64,000 bases of DNA from an uncultured Flavobacteriaceae bacterium (GTDB lineage: Bacteria > Bacteroidota > Bacteroidia > Flavobacteriales > Flavobacteriaceae). Location of the stretch: positions 310,001-374,000 of the forward strand of contig CANMSH010000003.1 of assembly GCA_947500525.1 (NCBI GenBank), read 5' to 3'. The notes under the pieces are model-generated. The model searched no databases. It was not told the origin of the DNA and saw only the letters and a list, made by a program, of their open reading frames with translations. A program made the position numbers and the translations under genes. Shown piece after piece: positions 47,430-56,046 of this stretch. Position 1 is the stretch's first letter. Every line of letters begins with the position of its first letter.

Positions 47430-48792
47430 TTACATTATGTGGATTATAACCTAGGTAAGGTACTTGTCTTTCTTCAAATTTGATTCCGTATTCCTCCAAC
47501 TCTTTTAAAATTGGTTCATACACTTCTTTCGTAATTGGTAATTGTACTCCTGGCGTTCTAATTTCTCCGTTTAAAATCTTTAGCGTAGCAATGGCCACAG
47601 GTAAACCTACCGTTTTTGCCATTGCAGTATATATTTGATCATCTCCCACAACTACCAAACTAGATTCTATTTGTTTCTTTTCTCCATTGTACAGATAACC
47701 AAATATATGTTGCATTACAATCATGTCTTTATCATCTTCTTGTAAAGTCCAACTATCCATTAATATTTTTTGCAACATTTTTGCAGGTGTAGCGTTTGCT
47801 ATTCCAATCTTCTTATTTGGATTAAAGATGTCTAGTTCGAGTAATTTATCCCACATGATATCATCTTGATCAATTTTTAAATAAGAGCGTAATTTTAGCT
47901 CTACTGAATCACTTGGGCTATAAGCCAAAAATAAATTGGTAAAATCACGATAACTCATATGTTCAGAGTTTTCAATAGTATAACTATCATCGGTCATACC
48001 TAACTGCACAAATACATTCCAAGCTCTAGAAAAACCAATTTTTCGAATTGTACCACGATACATCGTAGGAATATCATCTAGCCCATAGATACTTCTATAT
48101 TTTAAGGAATCTCTATTCGCGTAAGCTTCAAATTTTCCGCTTCCATTAACCGTCAAAAATTCAGTTCTTCTGAATAATTTATGATAAGGAATATATTTAT
48201 AGGTACCTTCTTGAATAAACATTGCTGCGCCACCTTGTCCGGCCAAGACCACATTTCGAGGATTCCATGTAAATTTATAATTCCACAAATTATCATCACT
48301 TTCTGGCGCCACCAATCCTCCGGTAAACGACTCAAACAATAACATCTTCGCATCGTTTTCATTTATTCTATCAATGACCTGCATCGCACTCATATGATCG
48401 ATACCGGGATCTAAACCTATTTCATTCATAAAAATCAATCCCTTCGTTTTCACCTCCTCATTAAGTGCTTGCATCTCTTTAGAAATATAAGATGCGGTCA
48501 CCATGTGTTTATTATAATTTACACAATCTTTGGCCACTTCTATATGAAACCTGGCAGGCAACATAGAAACTACAATATCAGCAGCCTTTACTGCTTCTTT
48601 TCTTGCCGCTTCATTAAAAACATCGAGCGTTATTGCAACACCATTTGCATGATTATTAATTCTTTCTTGAGCTGCCTCCAGAGATACATCTCCTACCACA
48701 ATGTTTAGGTTCTCAGTCGAAGACTTATTTAAGAGATATGTAATTAAAGAAGAAGATGAGCGCCCTGCGCCAATAACTAAAACTTTTCTCAT
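47422..48792 (-). CDS. Saccharopine dehydrogenase-like oxidoreductase
   Basis: This 456-residue protein has an N-terminal Rossmann fold (VLVIGAGRSSSSLITYLL), EIGLDPGIDHMSAM and a saccharopine dehydrogenase C-terminal domain. It is close to the LYS9-type saccharopine reductases, which act in lysine degradation through saccharopine. A full lysine pathway is not visible nearby. It overlaps the aldo/keto reductase gene by 8 bases. Confidence 0.88.
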   Translation of the reverse strand: MRKVLVIGAGRSSSSLITYLLNKSSTENLNIVVGDVSLEAAQERINNHANGVAITLDVFNEAARKEAVKAADIVVSMLPARFHIEVAKDCVNYNKHMVTASYISKEMQALNEEVKTKGLIFMNEIGLDPGIDHMSAMQVIDRINENDAKMLLFESFTGGLVAPESDDNLWNYKFTWNPRNVVLAGQGGAAMFIQEGTYKYIPYHKLFRRTEFLTVNGSGKFEAYANRDSLKYRSIYGLDDIPTMYRGTIRKIGFSRAWNVFVQLGMTDDSYTIENSEHMSYRDFTNLFLAYSPSDSVELKLRSYLKIDQDDIMWDKLLELDIFNPNKKIGIANATPAKMLQKILMDSWTLQEDDKDMIVMQHIFGYLYNGEKKQIESSLVVVGDDQIYTAMAKTVGLPVAIATLKILNGEIRTPGVQLPITKEVYEPILKELEEYGIKFEERQVPYLGYNPHNVNG

Positions 48793-48862
48793 ATGGGTTC
48801 TAAATTATAGAAACGAAAGTATAAAATTTGAAGAAGTATCTTGATTAAAAACTAGTTAAGTT

Positions 48863-49078
48863 TTATACAAAAAAACTTAAAATGGTACGTGCGTCTTCAA
48901 AATCTTCGACATCGACATTTAGTTTGTAGCCTTCTATAAAGGCTGTTCCGATAGTCGTATTTAGATGTTCATCGACAAGAAAACTTCTAATCCCTTTACT
49001 TTCTAACTTAGCCTTTGCCAAATGAACTTCATGTATAAAAGTAGAAATAAAGACCGTTTTCCAATTAATACGACTCAT
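48863..49078 (-). CDS. DUF2007 small protein
   Basis: A 71-residue ferredoxin-like-fold protein with HEVHLAKAKLESKGI followed by DEHL and a VDVEDFEDAR segment, typical of the DUF2007 family of putative signal-transducing proteins. The function is unknown. It is a single gene, divergent from the DUF423 gene. Confidence 0.85.
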   Translation of the reverse strand: MSRINWKTVFISTFIHEVHLAKAKLESKGIRSFLVDEHLNTTIGTAFIEGYKLNVDVEDFEDARTILSFFV

Positions 49079-49153
49079 AATCTCATTTTTTTCTTAAATA
49101 TAAAACATTAATTCTCTTGTTAATATTATTTTTACCGTCAAACTCTAAGGTAG

Positions 49154-49522
49154 ATGAAGAGAAATTTATCAATTACGGCCATTTTAGGAATTATAACCAT
49201 AATGTTAGGTGCATTTGGGACGCATATACTGAAAGAAAAATTAAGCGTTGAAAGTTTACAAAGTTTTGAAACTGGGGTACGTTATCAAATGTATCATGTG
49301 ATTGTTTTACTATTTGTAAATACCTACGCTAATTTTTCTATTCAAACGAAGAACCGCATTAGCTACCTCTTTTTTGCCGGAATTCTGTTATTTTCTGGGT
49401 CTATATATCTAATTACCATTGGTGAAGTACCTGCAAAATTAATTTGGTTTACAACTCCTTTAGGCGGAATTTCTTTTATGATTGGCTGGGCATTTATGTT
49501 GCGATCGTTTATTAAAAAATAA
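49154..49522 (+). CDS. DUF423 small membrane protein
   Basis: A 122-residue protein with four predicted helices and the DUF423 signatures LGAFGTHIL, FETGVRYQMYHVIVLL and TPLGGISFMIGW. Known members (YgdD/YwdK type) are integral membrane proteins of unknown function. Confidence 0.9.
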   Translation: MKRNLSITAILGIITIMLGAFGTHILKEKLSVESLQSFETGVRYQMYHVIVLLFVNTYANFSIQTKNRISYLFFAGILLFSGSIYLITIGEVPAKLIWFTTPLGGISFMIGWAFMLRSFIKK

Positions 49523-49539
49523 ATCATAAAAAATCCTTC

Positions 49540-49551
49540 TCAAACGTTTGA
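49540..49551. promoter_or_regulatory. Palindrome upstream of pckA, LacI-like core
   Basis: TCAAACGTTTGA is a perfect 12-base palindrome. Its AAACGTTT core matches that of the susC operator. It ends 16 bases before a TAnnTTTG box (49568-49575), so it overlaps the place where a -33 element would lie. A repressor bound here could block the promoter. Confidence 0.6.
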
Positions 49552-49567
49552 GTTAAGAAATAATCCT

Positions 49568-49575
49568 TATTTTTG
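49568..49575 (+). promoter_or_regulatory. Candidate -7 box for pckA
   Basis: TATTTTTG matches TAnnTTTG and lies 25 bases before the pckA start codon. A TTG is present 17 bases upstream, inside the palindrome. Confidence 0.5.
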
Positions 49576-49600
49576 AACCCTATTTGTAATTAACACAATA

Positions 49601-51217
49601 ATGGAAAATAGCACGAAGACCGTACATACTTCTTTAGAACATTACGGAATAAAAAATGCCACGGCGCATTGGAATCTTTCTCCTGAAACTTTAACAAAAA
49701 TCACACTAGAGCAAAACCTAGGAAAATTATCAGACAAAGGAGCTCTTGCCATTAATACAGGTGAATTTACCGGGAGATCTCCTAAAGATAGATTCATTGT
49801 AAAAGATGATATCACTAAAGATAAAGTTTGGTGGGGAGATATTAATATTCCTTTCGATTCTGATAAATTTGAAAAACTGTATGATAAGGTAGCCAATTAT
49901 CTTTCTAATAAAGAACTATATGTTCGGGATGCTTATGCCTGTGCGGACGAAAATTTCAAACTCAATATCCGAGTAATTAACGAACTTCCTTGGTCGAATA
50001 TGTTTGCTTCGAATATGTTTTTAAGGCCTTCTGCTGAAGAACTTGAAAATTTTTCTCCTGAATGGACGATCGTAAATGCTCCTGGCTTTATGGCTGATGC
50101 TGCACTCGACGGAACGCGTCAACATAACTTTGCAATTTTAGATTTTACACGAAAAATTGCACTCATTGGAGGTACCGGTTATACTGGAGAAATGAAAAAG
50201 GGTATTTTTTCTGCTTTAAATTTCATTTTACCTGTTTTTAAGGAAACTTTACCGATGCATTGCTCGGCGAATGTTGGTGAAAATGGTGAAACGGCTATTT
50301 TCTTTGGGCTCTCTGGAACTGGTAAAACAACATTATCAGCAGATCCAAGTAGAAAATTGATCGGTGATGATGAGCATGGTTGGACAAAAGATAATACTAT
50401 TTTCAATTTCGAGGGTGGTTGTTATGCCAAAGTAATTGATCTTTCTCAAGAAAATGAACCAGATATCTTCAACGCAATACGTCCTGGTGCTTTATTAGAA
50501 AATGTCATCTTTAAAAATGGCACCAATGAAGTTGATTTCAGTGACACCTCGATAACACAAAATACACGAGTAAGTTATCCGATACATCATATTGATAATA
50601 TACAGCAGCCTTCATTAGCAAAGAATCCTAAGAATATATTTTTCTTAACTGCGGATGCCTTTGGAGTACTGCCTCCAATTTCAAGACTGTTGCCCAATCA
50701 AGCTGCGTACCATTTTATTTCTGGTTATACAGCAAAAGTAGCGGGTACTGAAGCTGGTGTTACCGAACCTCAACCAAGTTTTTCGGCTTGCTTTGGCGCT
50801 CCATTTATGCCATTGCACCCAGCGAAATATGCCGAAATGCTGAGTAAAAAAATGAAGGAAGCCAATGTAAATGTATGGTTAGTAAATACAGGCTGGACGG
50901 GTGGTCCATATGGCATCGGAACACGCATGAAATTAAAATATACACGCGCTATGATCAATGCTGCAATTAATGGCGATCTTGGCCCATATTGTTATGAAAA
51001 TTACCATATTCATTCGGTTTTTGGCGTTGCACAACCTCGCGAATGCCCTGGAGTTCCTACAGAAGTGTTGAGCCCTCGAGCTACTTGGAATGATGACGAA
51101 GCTTATTATAAAATGGCCTTTAAATTATCGAATGCTTTTAGAGAAAATTTTGATCAATTTGAAATGAGCTCTAATGAAGAAATACGAAGAGGAGGACCAC
51201 AAAGGTTTGCCTTTTAA
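49601..51217 (+). CDS. pckA: Phosphoenolpyruvate carboxykinase (ATP)
   Basis: A 538-residue enzyme with the P-loop GLSGTGKTTLSADPSR and the following DDEHGW (kinase-2 motif), plus TGEFTGRSPKDRFIV near the N-terminus and PCGIG-like WTGGPYGIGTRM. It converts oxaloacetate and ATP to PEP and CO2, the first step of gluconeogenesis, in the cytoplasm. The length is normal. A palindrome with a LacI-like core precedes it, and a hairpin terminator follows it. Confidence 0.98.
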   Translation: MENSTKTVHTSLEHYGIKNATAHWNLSPETLTKITLEQNLGKLSDKGALAINTGEFTGRSPKDRFIVKDDITKDKVWWGDINIPFDSDKFEKLYDKVANYLSNKELYVRDAYACADENFKLNIRVINELPWSNMFASNMFLRPSAEELENFSPEWTIVNAPGFMADAALDGTRQHNFAILDFTRKIALIGGTGYTGEMKKGIFSALNFILPVFKETLPMHCSANVGENGETAIFFGLSGTGKTTLSADPSRKLIGDDEHGWTKDNTIFNFEGGCYAKVIDLSQENEPDIFNAIRPGALLENVIFKNGTNEVDFSDTSITQNTRVSYPIHHIDNIQQPSLAKNPKNIFFLTADAFGVLPPISRLLPNQAAYHFISGYTAKVAGTEAGVTEPQPSFSACFGAPFMPLHPAKYAEMLSKKMKEANVNVWLVNTGWTGGPYGIGTRMKLKYTRAMINAAINGDLGPYCYENYHIHSVFGVAQPRECPGVPTEVLSPRATWNDDEAYYKMAFKLSNAFRENFDQFEMSSNEEIRRGGPQRFAF

Positions 51218-51244
51218 GTACAATACACTAATTCAAATTGCGAA

Positions 51245-51281
51245 AGTCTCAGTCTGGAATTTTTTCAGAATGAGGCTTTTT
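51245..51281 (+). terminator. Intrinsic terminator of pckA
   Basis: An approximately 12-bp imperfect stem (AGTCTCAGTCTG with CAGAATGAGGCT, 51245-51256 with 51266-51277) around a 9-base loop is followed by a T-rich tail. It lies 28 bases after the pckA stop. Confidence 0.75.
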
Positions 51282-51284
51282 ATT

Positions 51285-51716
51285 TTAACCACCTATTATC
51301 CTAAAGTTGCCTAAACGCATATTGTACTTACGCTGTGCAAATTGAAAATACCAAAATAGTTTATAATTAACTTCAAGACCGTAGTCTATGGTTGATTGAT
51401 AGTCTATTATATTTTCATAGATATTAACATCAAATCTTGACGGATTTTGAACACGATTATTCCATTCTATCACATACACATTATTTCGTGCTCTTAGAAA
51501 TTCATTTGAATAAAAAGACATTGGTCTTGCAACTGTATTTAAATACCGATTAAATCCAATATCTAAAATCGTAATTTCATATTCTAGACTATCATTCGCT
51601 ACCCTAACTGGTTTCTCTTCTTCAATACCATCGGCTGACGCCGCTACCTTATTTTGGGTACCGCAACTCACAATAAGTAAGCTACCAAAAACTAAAGCAT
51701 ACATTAAATTCTTCAT
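51285..51716 (-). CDS. DUF6146 family lipoprotein
   Basis: A 143-residue protein with lipobox Cys18 (LIVSC) and a C-terminal region rich in aromatic residues (NYKLFWYFQFAQRKYNMRLG). It fits the DUF6146 family of Flavobacteriia, for which no function is known. It faces the pckA terminator and is transcribed alone. Confidence 0.78.
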   Translation of the reverse strand: MKNLMYALVFGSLLIVSCGTQNKVAASADGIEEEKPVRVANDSLEYEITILDIGFNRYLNTVARPMSFYSNEFLRARNNVYVIEWNNRVQNPSRFDVNIYENIIDYQSTIDYGLEVNYKLFWYFQFAQRKYNMRLGNFRIIGG

Positions 51717-51777
51717 AATATGAGTGTATATGTTTACTATGCAGCAAAAATCATGCTAGACTTACATCTTTCTTTTG

Positions 51778-52869
51778 CTAAAAATCTAACTTCAATTGCA
51801 CATCAATTACTTTCTCTTTTTTCTTCGTATTGGTATTTAAGTTCGTCACTGAAATACCTAACAACCGAACAGAATTTTGCATTTTATCCTGATATAAAAG
51901 TTTCTTTACGGTTTCTAGCAACAAGCCTTTATCGGTAATGAAATAGGGTAACGTCTTACTTCGCGTTTGTGTTGTAAAGTCACTATATTTTATCTTTAAA
52001 GTTACTGTTTTTCCTGATATCTTTGATTTTTTCAATCTTCGCTCTAGTTCTTCTGCTATATTATCTAATTTTTCTAACATAAAAACTTCAGAAGTCAAGT
52101 TATCGACAAAGGTTCTTTCGGCCGCAATTGATTTTCGAATTCTATCTGGTTTCACCTCACTATGATGAATTCCTCGAACAATATTATAGTAATAGCTTCC
52201 CGACTTTTTAAAATGCTCTGTCAAAAAATCAATTGACTTATTCTTTAAATCTTTTCCATTAAAAATTCCTAAATTATACATTTTAGCAGCTGTCACTTTA
52301 CCCACTCCATAAAACTTTGCAATGTCTAATTCTTCTAGAAATGGGATTACCTCTTCGGGTGGAATTGTTTTTTGTCCGTTAGGCTTATTAATATCTGAAG
52401 CAATTTTTGCCACAAATTTATTTATCGAAATTCCTGCGGAAGCTCTCAATCCTACTTTTTGATATATTCGTTCTCTAATTTCAGCAGCAAGCATTGTAGC
52501 CGAAAGATGTCCTTTTTTATTTTTAGTAACGTCTAAATATGCTTCATCTAAAGACAAGGGCTCTACAAGATCTGTATACTCGTAAAATATGTTTCTTACT
52601 GCTTTCGAAATTTCATTGTATCGCTTAAAATCAGATTTCACGAAAATTAAATGAGGACATTTTTTTCTGGCTAGTACTCCACTCATAGCAGAGCGCACAC
52701 CAAATTTACGTGCTTCATAGCTGGCAGCTGATACGACTCCTCGTTCTCCACCTCCACCTACAACAATTGGCTTTCCCCTTAAACTAGGGTCATCTAATTG
52801 CGCAACTGAAGCATAAAAGGCATCCATGTCTACATGAATGATTTTGCGGTAAGGAGGTTCTAGTTCCAT
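51778..52869 (-). CDS. dinB: DNA polymerase IV (Y family)
   Basis: About 363 residues. The ATG at 52869 (MELEPPYRK) is preferred over an in-frame TTG six bases upstream. The catalytic motifs VDMDAFYASV and SLDEAYLDV carry the metal-binding Asp and Glu residues; a helix-hairpin-helix (FYGVGKVTAAKM) and a C-terminal little-finger domain follow. It copies damaged templates. It is single in its unit. Confidence 0.96.
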   Translation of the reverse strand: MELEPPYRKIIHVDMDAFYASVAQLDDPSLRGKPIVVGGGGERGVVSAASYEARKFGVRSAMSGVLARKKCPHLIFVKSDFKRYNEISKAVRNIFYEYTDLVEPLSLDEAYLDVTKNKKGHLSATMLAAEIRERIYQKVGLRASAGISINKFVAKIASDINKPNGQKTIPPEEVIPFLEELDIAKFYGVGKVTAAKMYNLGIFNGKDLKNKSIDFLTEHFKKSGSYYYNIVRGIHHSEVKPDRIRKSIAAERTFVDNLTSEVFMLEKLDNIAEELERRLKKSKISGKTVTLKIKYSDFTTQTRSKTLPYFITDKGLLLETVKKLLYQDKMQNSVRLLGISVTNLNTNTKKKEKVIDVQLKLDF

Positions 52870-52963
52870 ACTCAAAAATACATAACTAAATTCAATGTCA
52901 AGCTATAAGGATTATTTGTACTACTTCTGTTTCCGTACTATCTTTTCATAAATTCCAAATCAC

Positions 52964-52991
52964 AAAAAAAAGCGTACCATACGATACGCTT
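52964..52991 (-). terminator. Intrinsic terminator of gdhA
   Basis: On the minus strand AAGCGTA pairs with TACGCTT (52985-52991 with 52970-52976) around an 8-base loop, followed by a run of T. It lies about 27 bases after the gdhA stop. Confidence 0.8.
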
Positions 52992-53017
52992 CTCCTATAT
53001 ATTTTTTTGATGACGAA

Positions 53018-54361
53018 CTAGATCACTCCTTGCGCCAACATTGCATCGGCAACTTTTACAAAGCCAGCAATATTTGCTCCGGTTATATAATCTACGGTAC
53101 CATCTTCTTTTGTTCCATATTTCACACAAGAATCATGAATATCTTCCATAATATCTTTTAAACGATCATCAACTTCTTTTCTAGACCAACTCAAACGCAA
53201 TGAATTTTGACTCATTTCTAAACCAGAAGTTGCCACTCCACCAGCATTAGATGCTTTCCCTGGAGCGAATAAAATATTTGCTTTTTGAAATTCATGAATA
53301 GCTTCAGGTGTTGATGGCATATTTGCGCCCTCGGCAACACAAATACATCCATTAGCCACAAGAACTTTCGCTTCATCTCCATTTAGTTCATTTTGAGTAG
53401 CGCACGGCAAAGCCACATCACATTTCACTCCCCAAGGTCTTTCTCCTTGAAAGAATTTTGCAGAAGGATATTTTTCTGCATATTCATGAATTCTACCTCT
53501 TTTTACATTTTTTAACTCCATTACAAAAGCCAATTTCTCAGCATCAATTCCGTCAGCATCATAAATATAACCAGAAGAATCAGACATAGTTACTACCTTA
53601 GCTCCAAGTTCAGTTGCTTTTTCTGTAGCATACTGAGCAACATTCCCTGATCCAGAAACAACAACCGTCTTTCCTTTAAAAGAATCGCCTTTCGTTTTTA
53701 ACATATTCTCTGCAAAGTATACATCACCATAACCTGTGGCTTCCGGTCTAATTAAAGATCCTCCCCAAGAAGCACCTTTACCAGTCAACACACCTGTAAA
53801 CTCATTTTTCAGTTTCTTGTAAGCACCAAACATAAATCCAATCTCTCTTCCCCCAACACCTATATCTCCAGCTGGCACGTCTGTATTTGGGCCAATGTGT
53901 CTAAACAATTCCGCCATAAATGCATGACAAAAACGCATTACCTCATTATCTGATTTTCCTTTTGGATCGAAATCTGAACCTCCTTTACCTCCACCCATTG
54001 GCAAGGTTGTTAATGAATTTTTAAATACTTGTTCAAACGCTAAGAACTTTAAAATACTCGCATTTACTGTAGGATGAAAACGCAATCCGCCTTTATAAGG
54101 TCCAATAGCCGAATTCATCTGAATACGATATCCTCTATTTACCTGAATTTCTCCACTATCATCAACCCAATTCACTCTAAACGAAATTAAACGTTCAGGC
54201 TCAACCATTCTTAATAAAATATTTTTACCGTGATATATGTCATTTTTTACGATATACGGTATTACAGTTTCAGCAACTTCCTGTACTGCCTGCAAAAATT
54301 CTGGCTCATGGTTGTTACGTTTTTTCACCAAGTCCATGAAAGCATTTATTTTCGATTCCAT
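53018..54361 (-). CDS. gdhA: NADP-type glutamate dehydrogenase
   Basis: A 447-residue hexameric-type enzyme with the catalytic PMGGGKGGSDFDPKGKS (active Lys) and the nucleotide fold VVVSGSGNVAQYA. Its length and N-terminus (PYKGGLRFHP) match the bacterial NADP(H)-specific class that fixes ammonia into glutamate. A hairpin terminator follows it, and an AAACGTTT-type palindrome lies in the divergent gap before it. Confidence 0.97.
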   Translation of the reverse strand: MESKINAFMDLVKKRNNHEPEFLQAVQEVAETVIPYIVKNDIYHGKNILLRMVEPERLISFRVNWVDDSGEIQVNRGYRIQMNSAIGPYKGGLRFHPTVNASILKFLAFEQVFKNSLTTLPMGGGKGGSDFDPKGKSDNEVMRFCHAFMAELFRHIGPNTDVPAGDIGVGGREIGFMFGAYKKLKNEFTGVLTGKGASWGGSLIRPEATGYGDVYFAENMLKTKGDSFKGKTVVVSGSGNVAQYATEKATELGAKVVTMSDSSGYIYDADGIDAEKLAFVMELKNVKRGRIHEYAEKYPSAKFFQGERPWGVKCDVALPCATQNELNGDEAKVLVANGCICVAEGANMPSTPEAIHEFQKANILFAPGKASNAGGVATSGLEMSQNSLRLSWSRKEVDDRLKDIMEDIHDSCVKYGTKEDGTVDYITGANIAGFVKVADAMLAQGVI

Positions 54362-54406
54362 AATTTAATGTTGTTTTTTATAGTGTTTTTTATCAGATTA
54401 TGAATG

Positions 54407-54414
54407 CAAATGTA
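54407..54414 (-). promoter_or_regulatory. Candidate -7 box for gdhA
   Basis: The minus strand reads TACATTTG, fitting TAnnTTTG, 45 bases before the gdhA start. No clear TTG is present at the -33 position. Confidence 0.5.
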
Positions 54415-54473
54415 GCTAAATTCATAATACCATAATTTAAAAAAATAGTTTATTTATCTTAATTTATTCACGC

Positions 54474-54489
54474 TTCGAAAACGTTTGAA
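54474..54489. promoter_or_regulatory. LacI-like half-conserved palindrome between gdhA and pheS
   Basis: TTCGAAAACGTTTGAA shares the left half and core (CGAAAACGTTT) with the susC operator and its right end with the pckA palindrome. It is about 113 bases from the gdhA start and 93 bases from the pheS start, so either gene could be the target. Confidence 0.45.
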
Positions 54490-54553
54490 TTATACTAGTC
54501 TTTAAACATCATAGCATCTTACAAAAACAATCTAAATTCTAAACAAAAAAATG

Positions 54554-54561
54554 TAAATTTG
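54554..54561 (+). promoter_or_regulatory. Candidate -7 box for pheS
   Basis: TAAATTTG fits TAnnTTTG and lies 20 bases before the pheS start codon. Confidence 0.5.
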
Positions 54562-54581
54562 CCTCTTAATTAATTTCGCAG

Positions 54582-55601
54582 ATGTTAGATAAAGTTAAAG
54601 AACTTATTGGTGATGTAAAAACCTTTTCGGCGACTTCAAAAGAAGAAGTTGAAGCTTTTAGAATTAAATATTTAGGAAGTAAAGGTTTATTGAAGGATTT
54701 ATTTAATGAATTCAAAAACGTAGACGCTGCAATGCGAAAGGATTTTGGACAAGCATTAAACAATCTAAAAAATGCCGCTACCGATAAAGTTACCGAACTT
54801 AACGAGGCTATTGAAAACACTTCGATAGACAAAGGAATCTATGGTGATTTAACAAGGCCATCTGAACCTATTCAGTTAGGTGCAAGACACCCAATATCTA
54901 TTGTTAAAAATCAAATTATCGATGTGTTTTCGAGAATAGGCTTTACTGTTTCGGAAGGTGCAGAAATTGAAGATGATTGGCATAATTTTACTGCGCTAAA
55001 CTTACCAGAATACCATCCGGCAAGAGATATGCAGGATACTTTTTTTATTGAGAAGAATCCTGATATGTTACTGCGTACCCATACTTCATCAGTACAGGTA
55101 AGATATATGGAAAACAATACACCTCCGATAAGAACAATATCGCCAGGACGAGTTTTTAGAAATGAAGATATATCTGCTAGATCTCATTGTATTTTCCATC
55201 AAGTAGAAGGGCTCTATATTGATACGGATGTTTCTTTTGCAGATTTAAAGCAAACACTCTTATACTTTACGAAAGAAATGTTCGGCAAATCAAAAATTCG
55301 TTTGCGACCTTCTTATTTTCCTTTTACAGAACCAAGTGCCGAAGTTGACATTTATTGGGGCTTAAAAACCGAAACTGATTATCGAATTACGAAAGGAACT
55401 GGTTGGTTAGAAATTATGGGATGCGGCATGGTAGACCCTAATGTTTTACAAAATTGTAATATCGATCCTGAGACCTACAGCGGATTCGCCTTTGGTATGG
55501 GGATAGAACGTATTGCAATGCTATTATATCAAATTCCGGATATTCGAATGCTTTTTGAAAATGATGTTCGGTTCTTAGATCAATTTAAGTCAGTAATTTA
55601 A
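54582..55601 (+). CDS. pheS: Phenylalanine--tRNA ligase alpha subunit
   Basis: A 339-residue class II synthetase subunit with an N-terminal coiled coil (residues 1-85), motif 2 ([22 protein letters not shown] region, about 185-206) and motif 3 ([16 protein letters not shown], near 308). It charges tRNA(Phe) with PheT, whose gene is not in the window. It is followed after 3 bases by the aspartic protease gene. Confidence 0.97.
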   Translation: MLDKVKELIGDVKTFSATSKEEVEAFRIKYLGSKGLLKDLFNEFKNVDAAMRKDFGQALNNLKNAATDKVTELNEAIENTSIDKGIYGDLTRPSEPIQLGARHPISIVKNQIIDVFSRIGFTVSEGAEIEDDWHNFTALNLPEYHPARDMQDTFFIEKNPDMLLRTHTSSVQVRYMENNTPPIRTISPGRVFRNEDISARSHCIFHQVEGLYIDTDVSFADLKQTLLYFTKEMFGKSKIRLRPSYFPFTEPSAEVDIYWGLKTETDYRITKGTGWLEIMGCGMVDPNVLQNCNIDPETYSGFAFGMGIERIAMLLYQIPDIRMLFENDVRFLDQFKSVI

Positions 55602-55604
55602 ATT

Positions 55605-56042
55605 ATGGGCTTGAAAAAATACTTAACTAATCGTGACTATTATCCGGTAAAGTTAAAAAAAACAAAGACCAATCATTTTGAAATAAAAGCTACGATAAAT
55701 GGTATTAAAGGACGATTTATTTTAGATACCGGGGCGTCGAATTCGTGTGTAGGTTTTGAAGAGGCTACCTTGTTTAATTTAGCTACTGAAGCTTCCGAAC
55801 ATAAAGCCGCCGGAGCAGGAACTACAGAAATTGAAACTCAATTATCAAAAGAAAATACACTTGCATTTGGTAATTTTAGAATTCCTAACGTTGATTTAGT
55901 CTTATTAGACCTAGAACATATTAATAATGCTATGACAAAACAAAATGCAAAACCAGTAAATGGTATTATTGGTGCTGACATTTTAGAAAAATGCAAAGCA
56001 ATTATTGATTATAATAAAAAGAAAGTATATCTGTCAAAATAA
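55605..56042 (+). CDS. Retropepsin-like clan AA aspartic protease
   Basis: A 145-residue soluble protein with the catalytic DTGAS motif (FILDTGASNSCVGF) and the later hydrophobic-hydrophobic-Gly motif NGIIGADIL, which together define retropepsin-like folds. It would work as a homodimer. No signal peptide is visible, so it is probably cytoplasmic. It sits 3 bases after pheS and 4 bases before purM in one operon; the substrate is unknown. Confidence 0.86.
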   Translation: MGLKKYLTNRDYYPVKLKKTKTNHFEIKATINGIKGRFILDTGASNSCVGFEEATLFNLATEASEHKAAGAGTTEIETQLSKENTLAFGNFRIPNVDLVLLDLEHINNAMTKQNAKPVNGIIGADILEKCKAIIDYNKKKVYLSK

Positions 56043-56046
56043 CAAT

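Noticed and set aside
52873..52880. TATTTTTG box on the minus strand at the dinB start
   Set aside because: It would place the transcription start inside or after the start codon, so it is unlikely to be the dinB promoter.
56005..56046. Longer purM form starting at 56005
   Set aside because: It would overlap the aspartic protease coding region, and the ATG at 56047 gives the usual PurM N-terminus.
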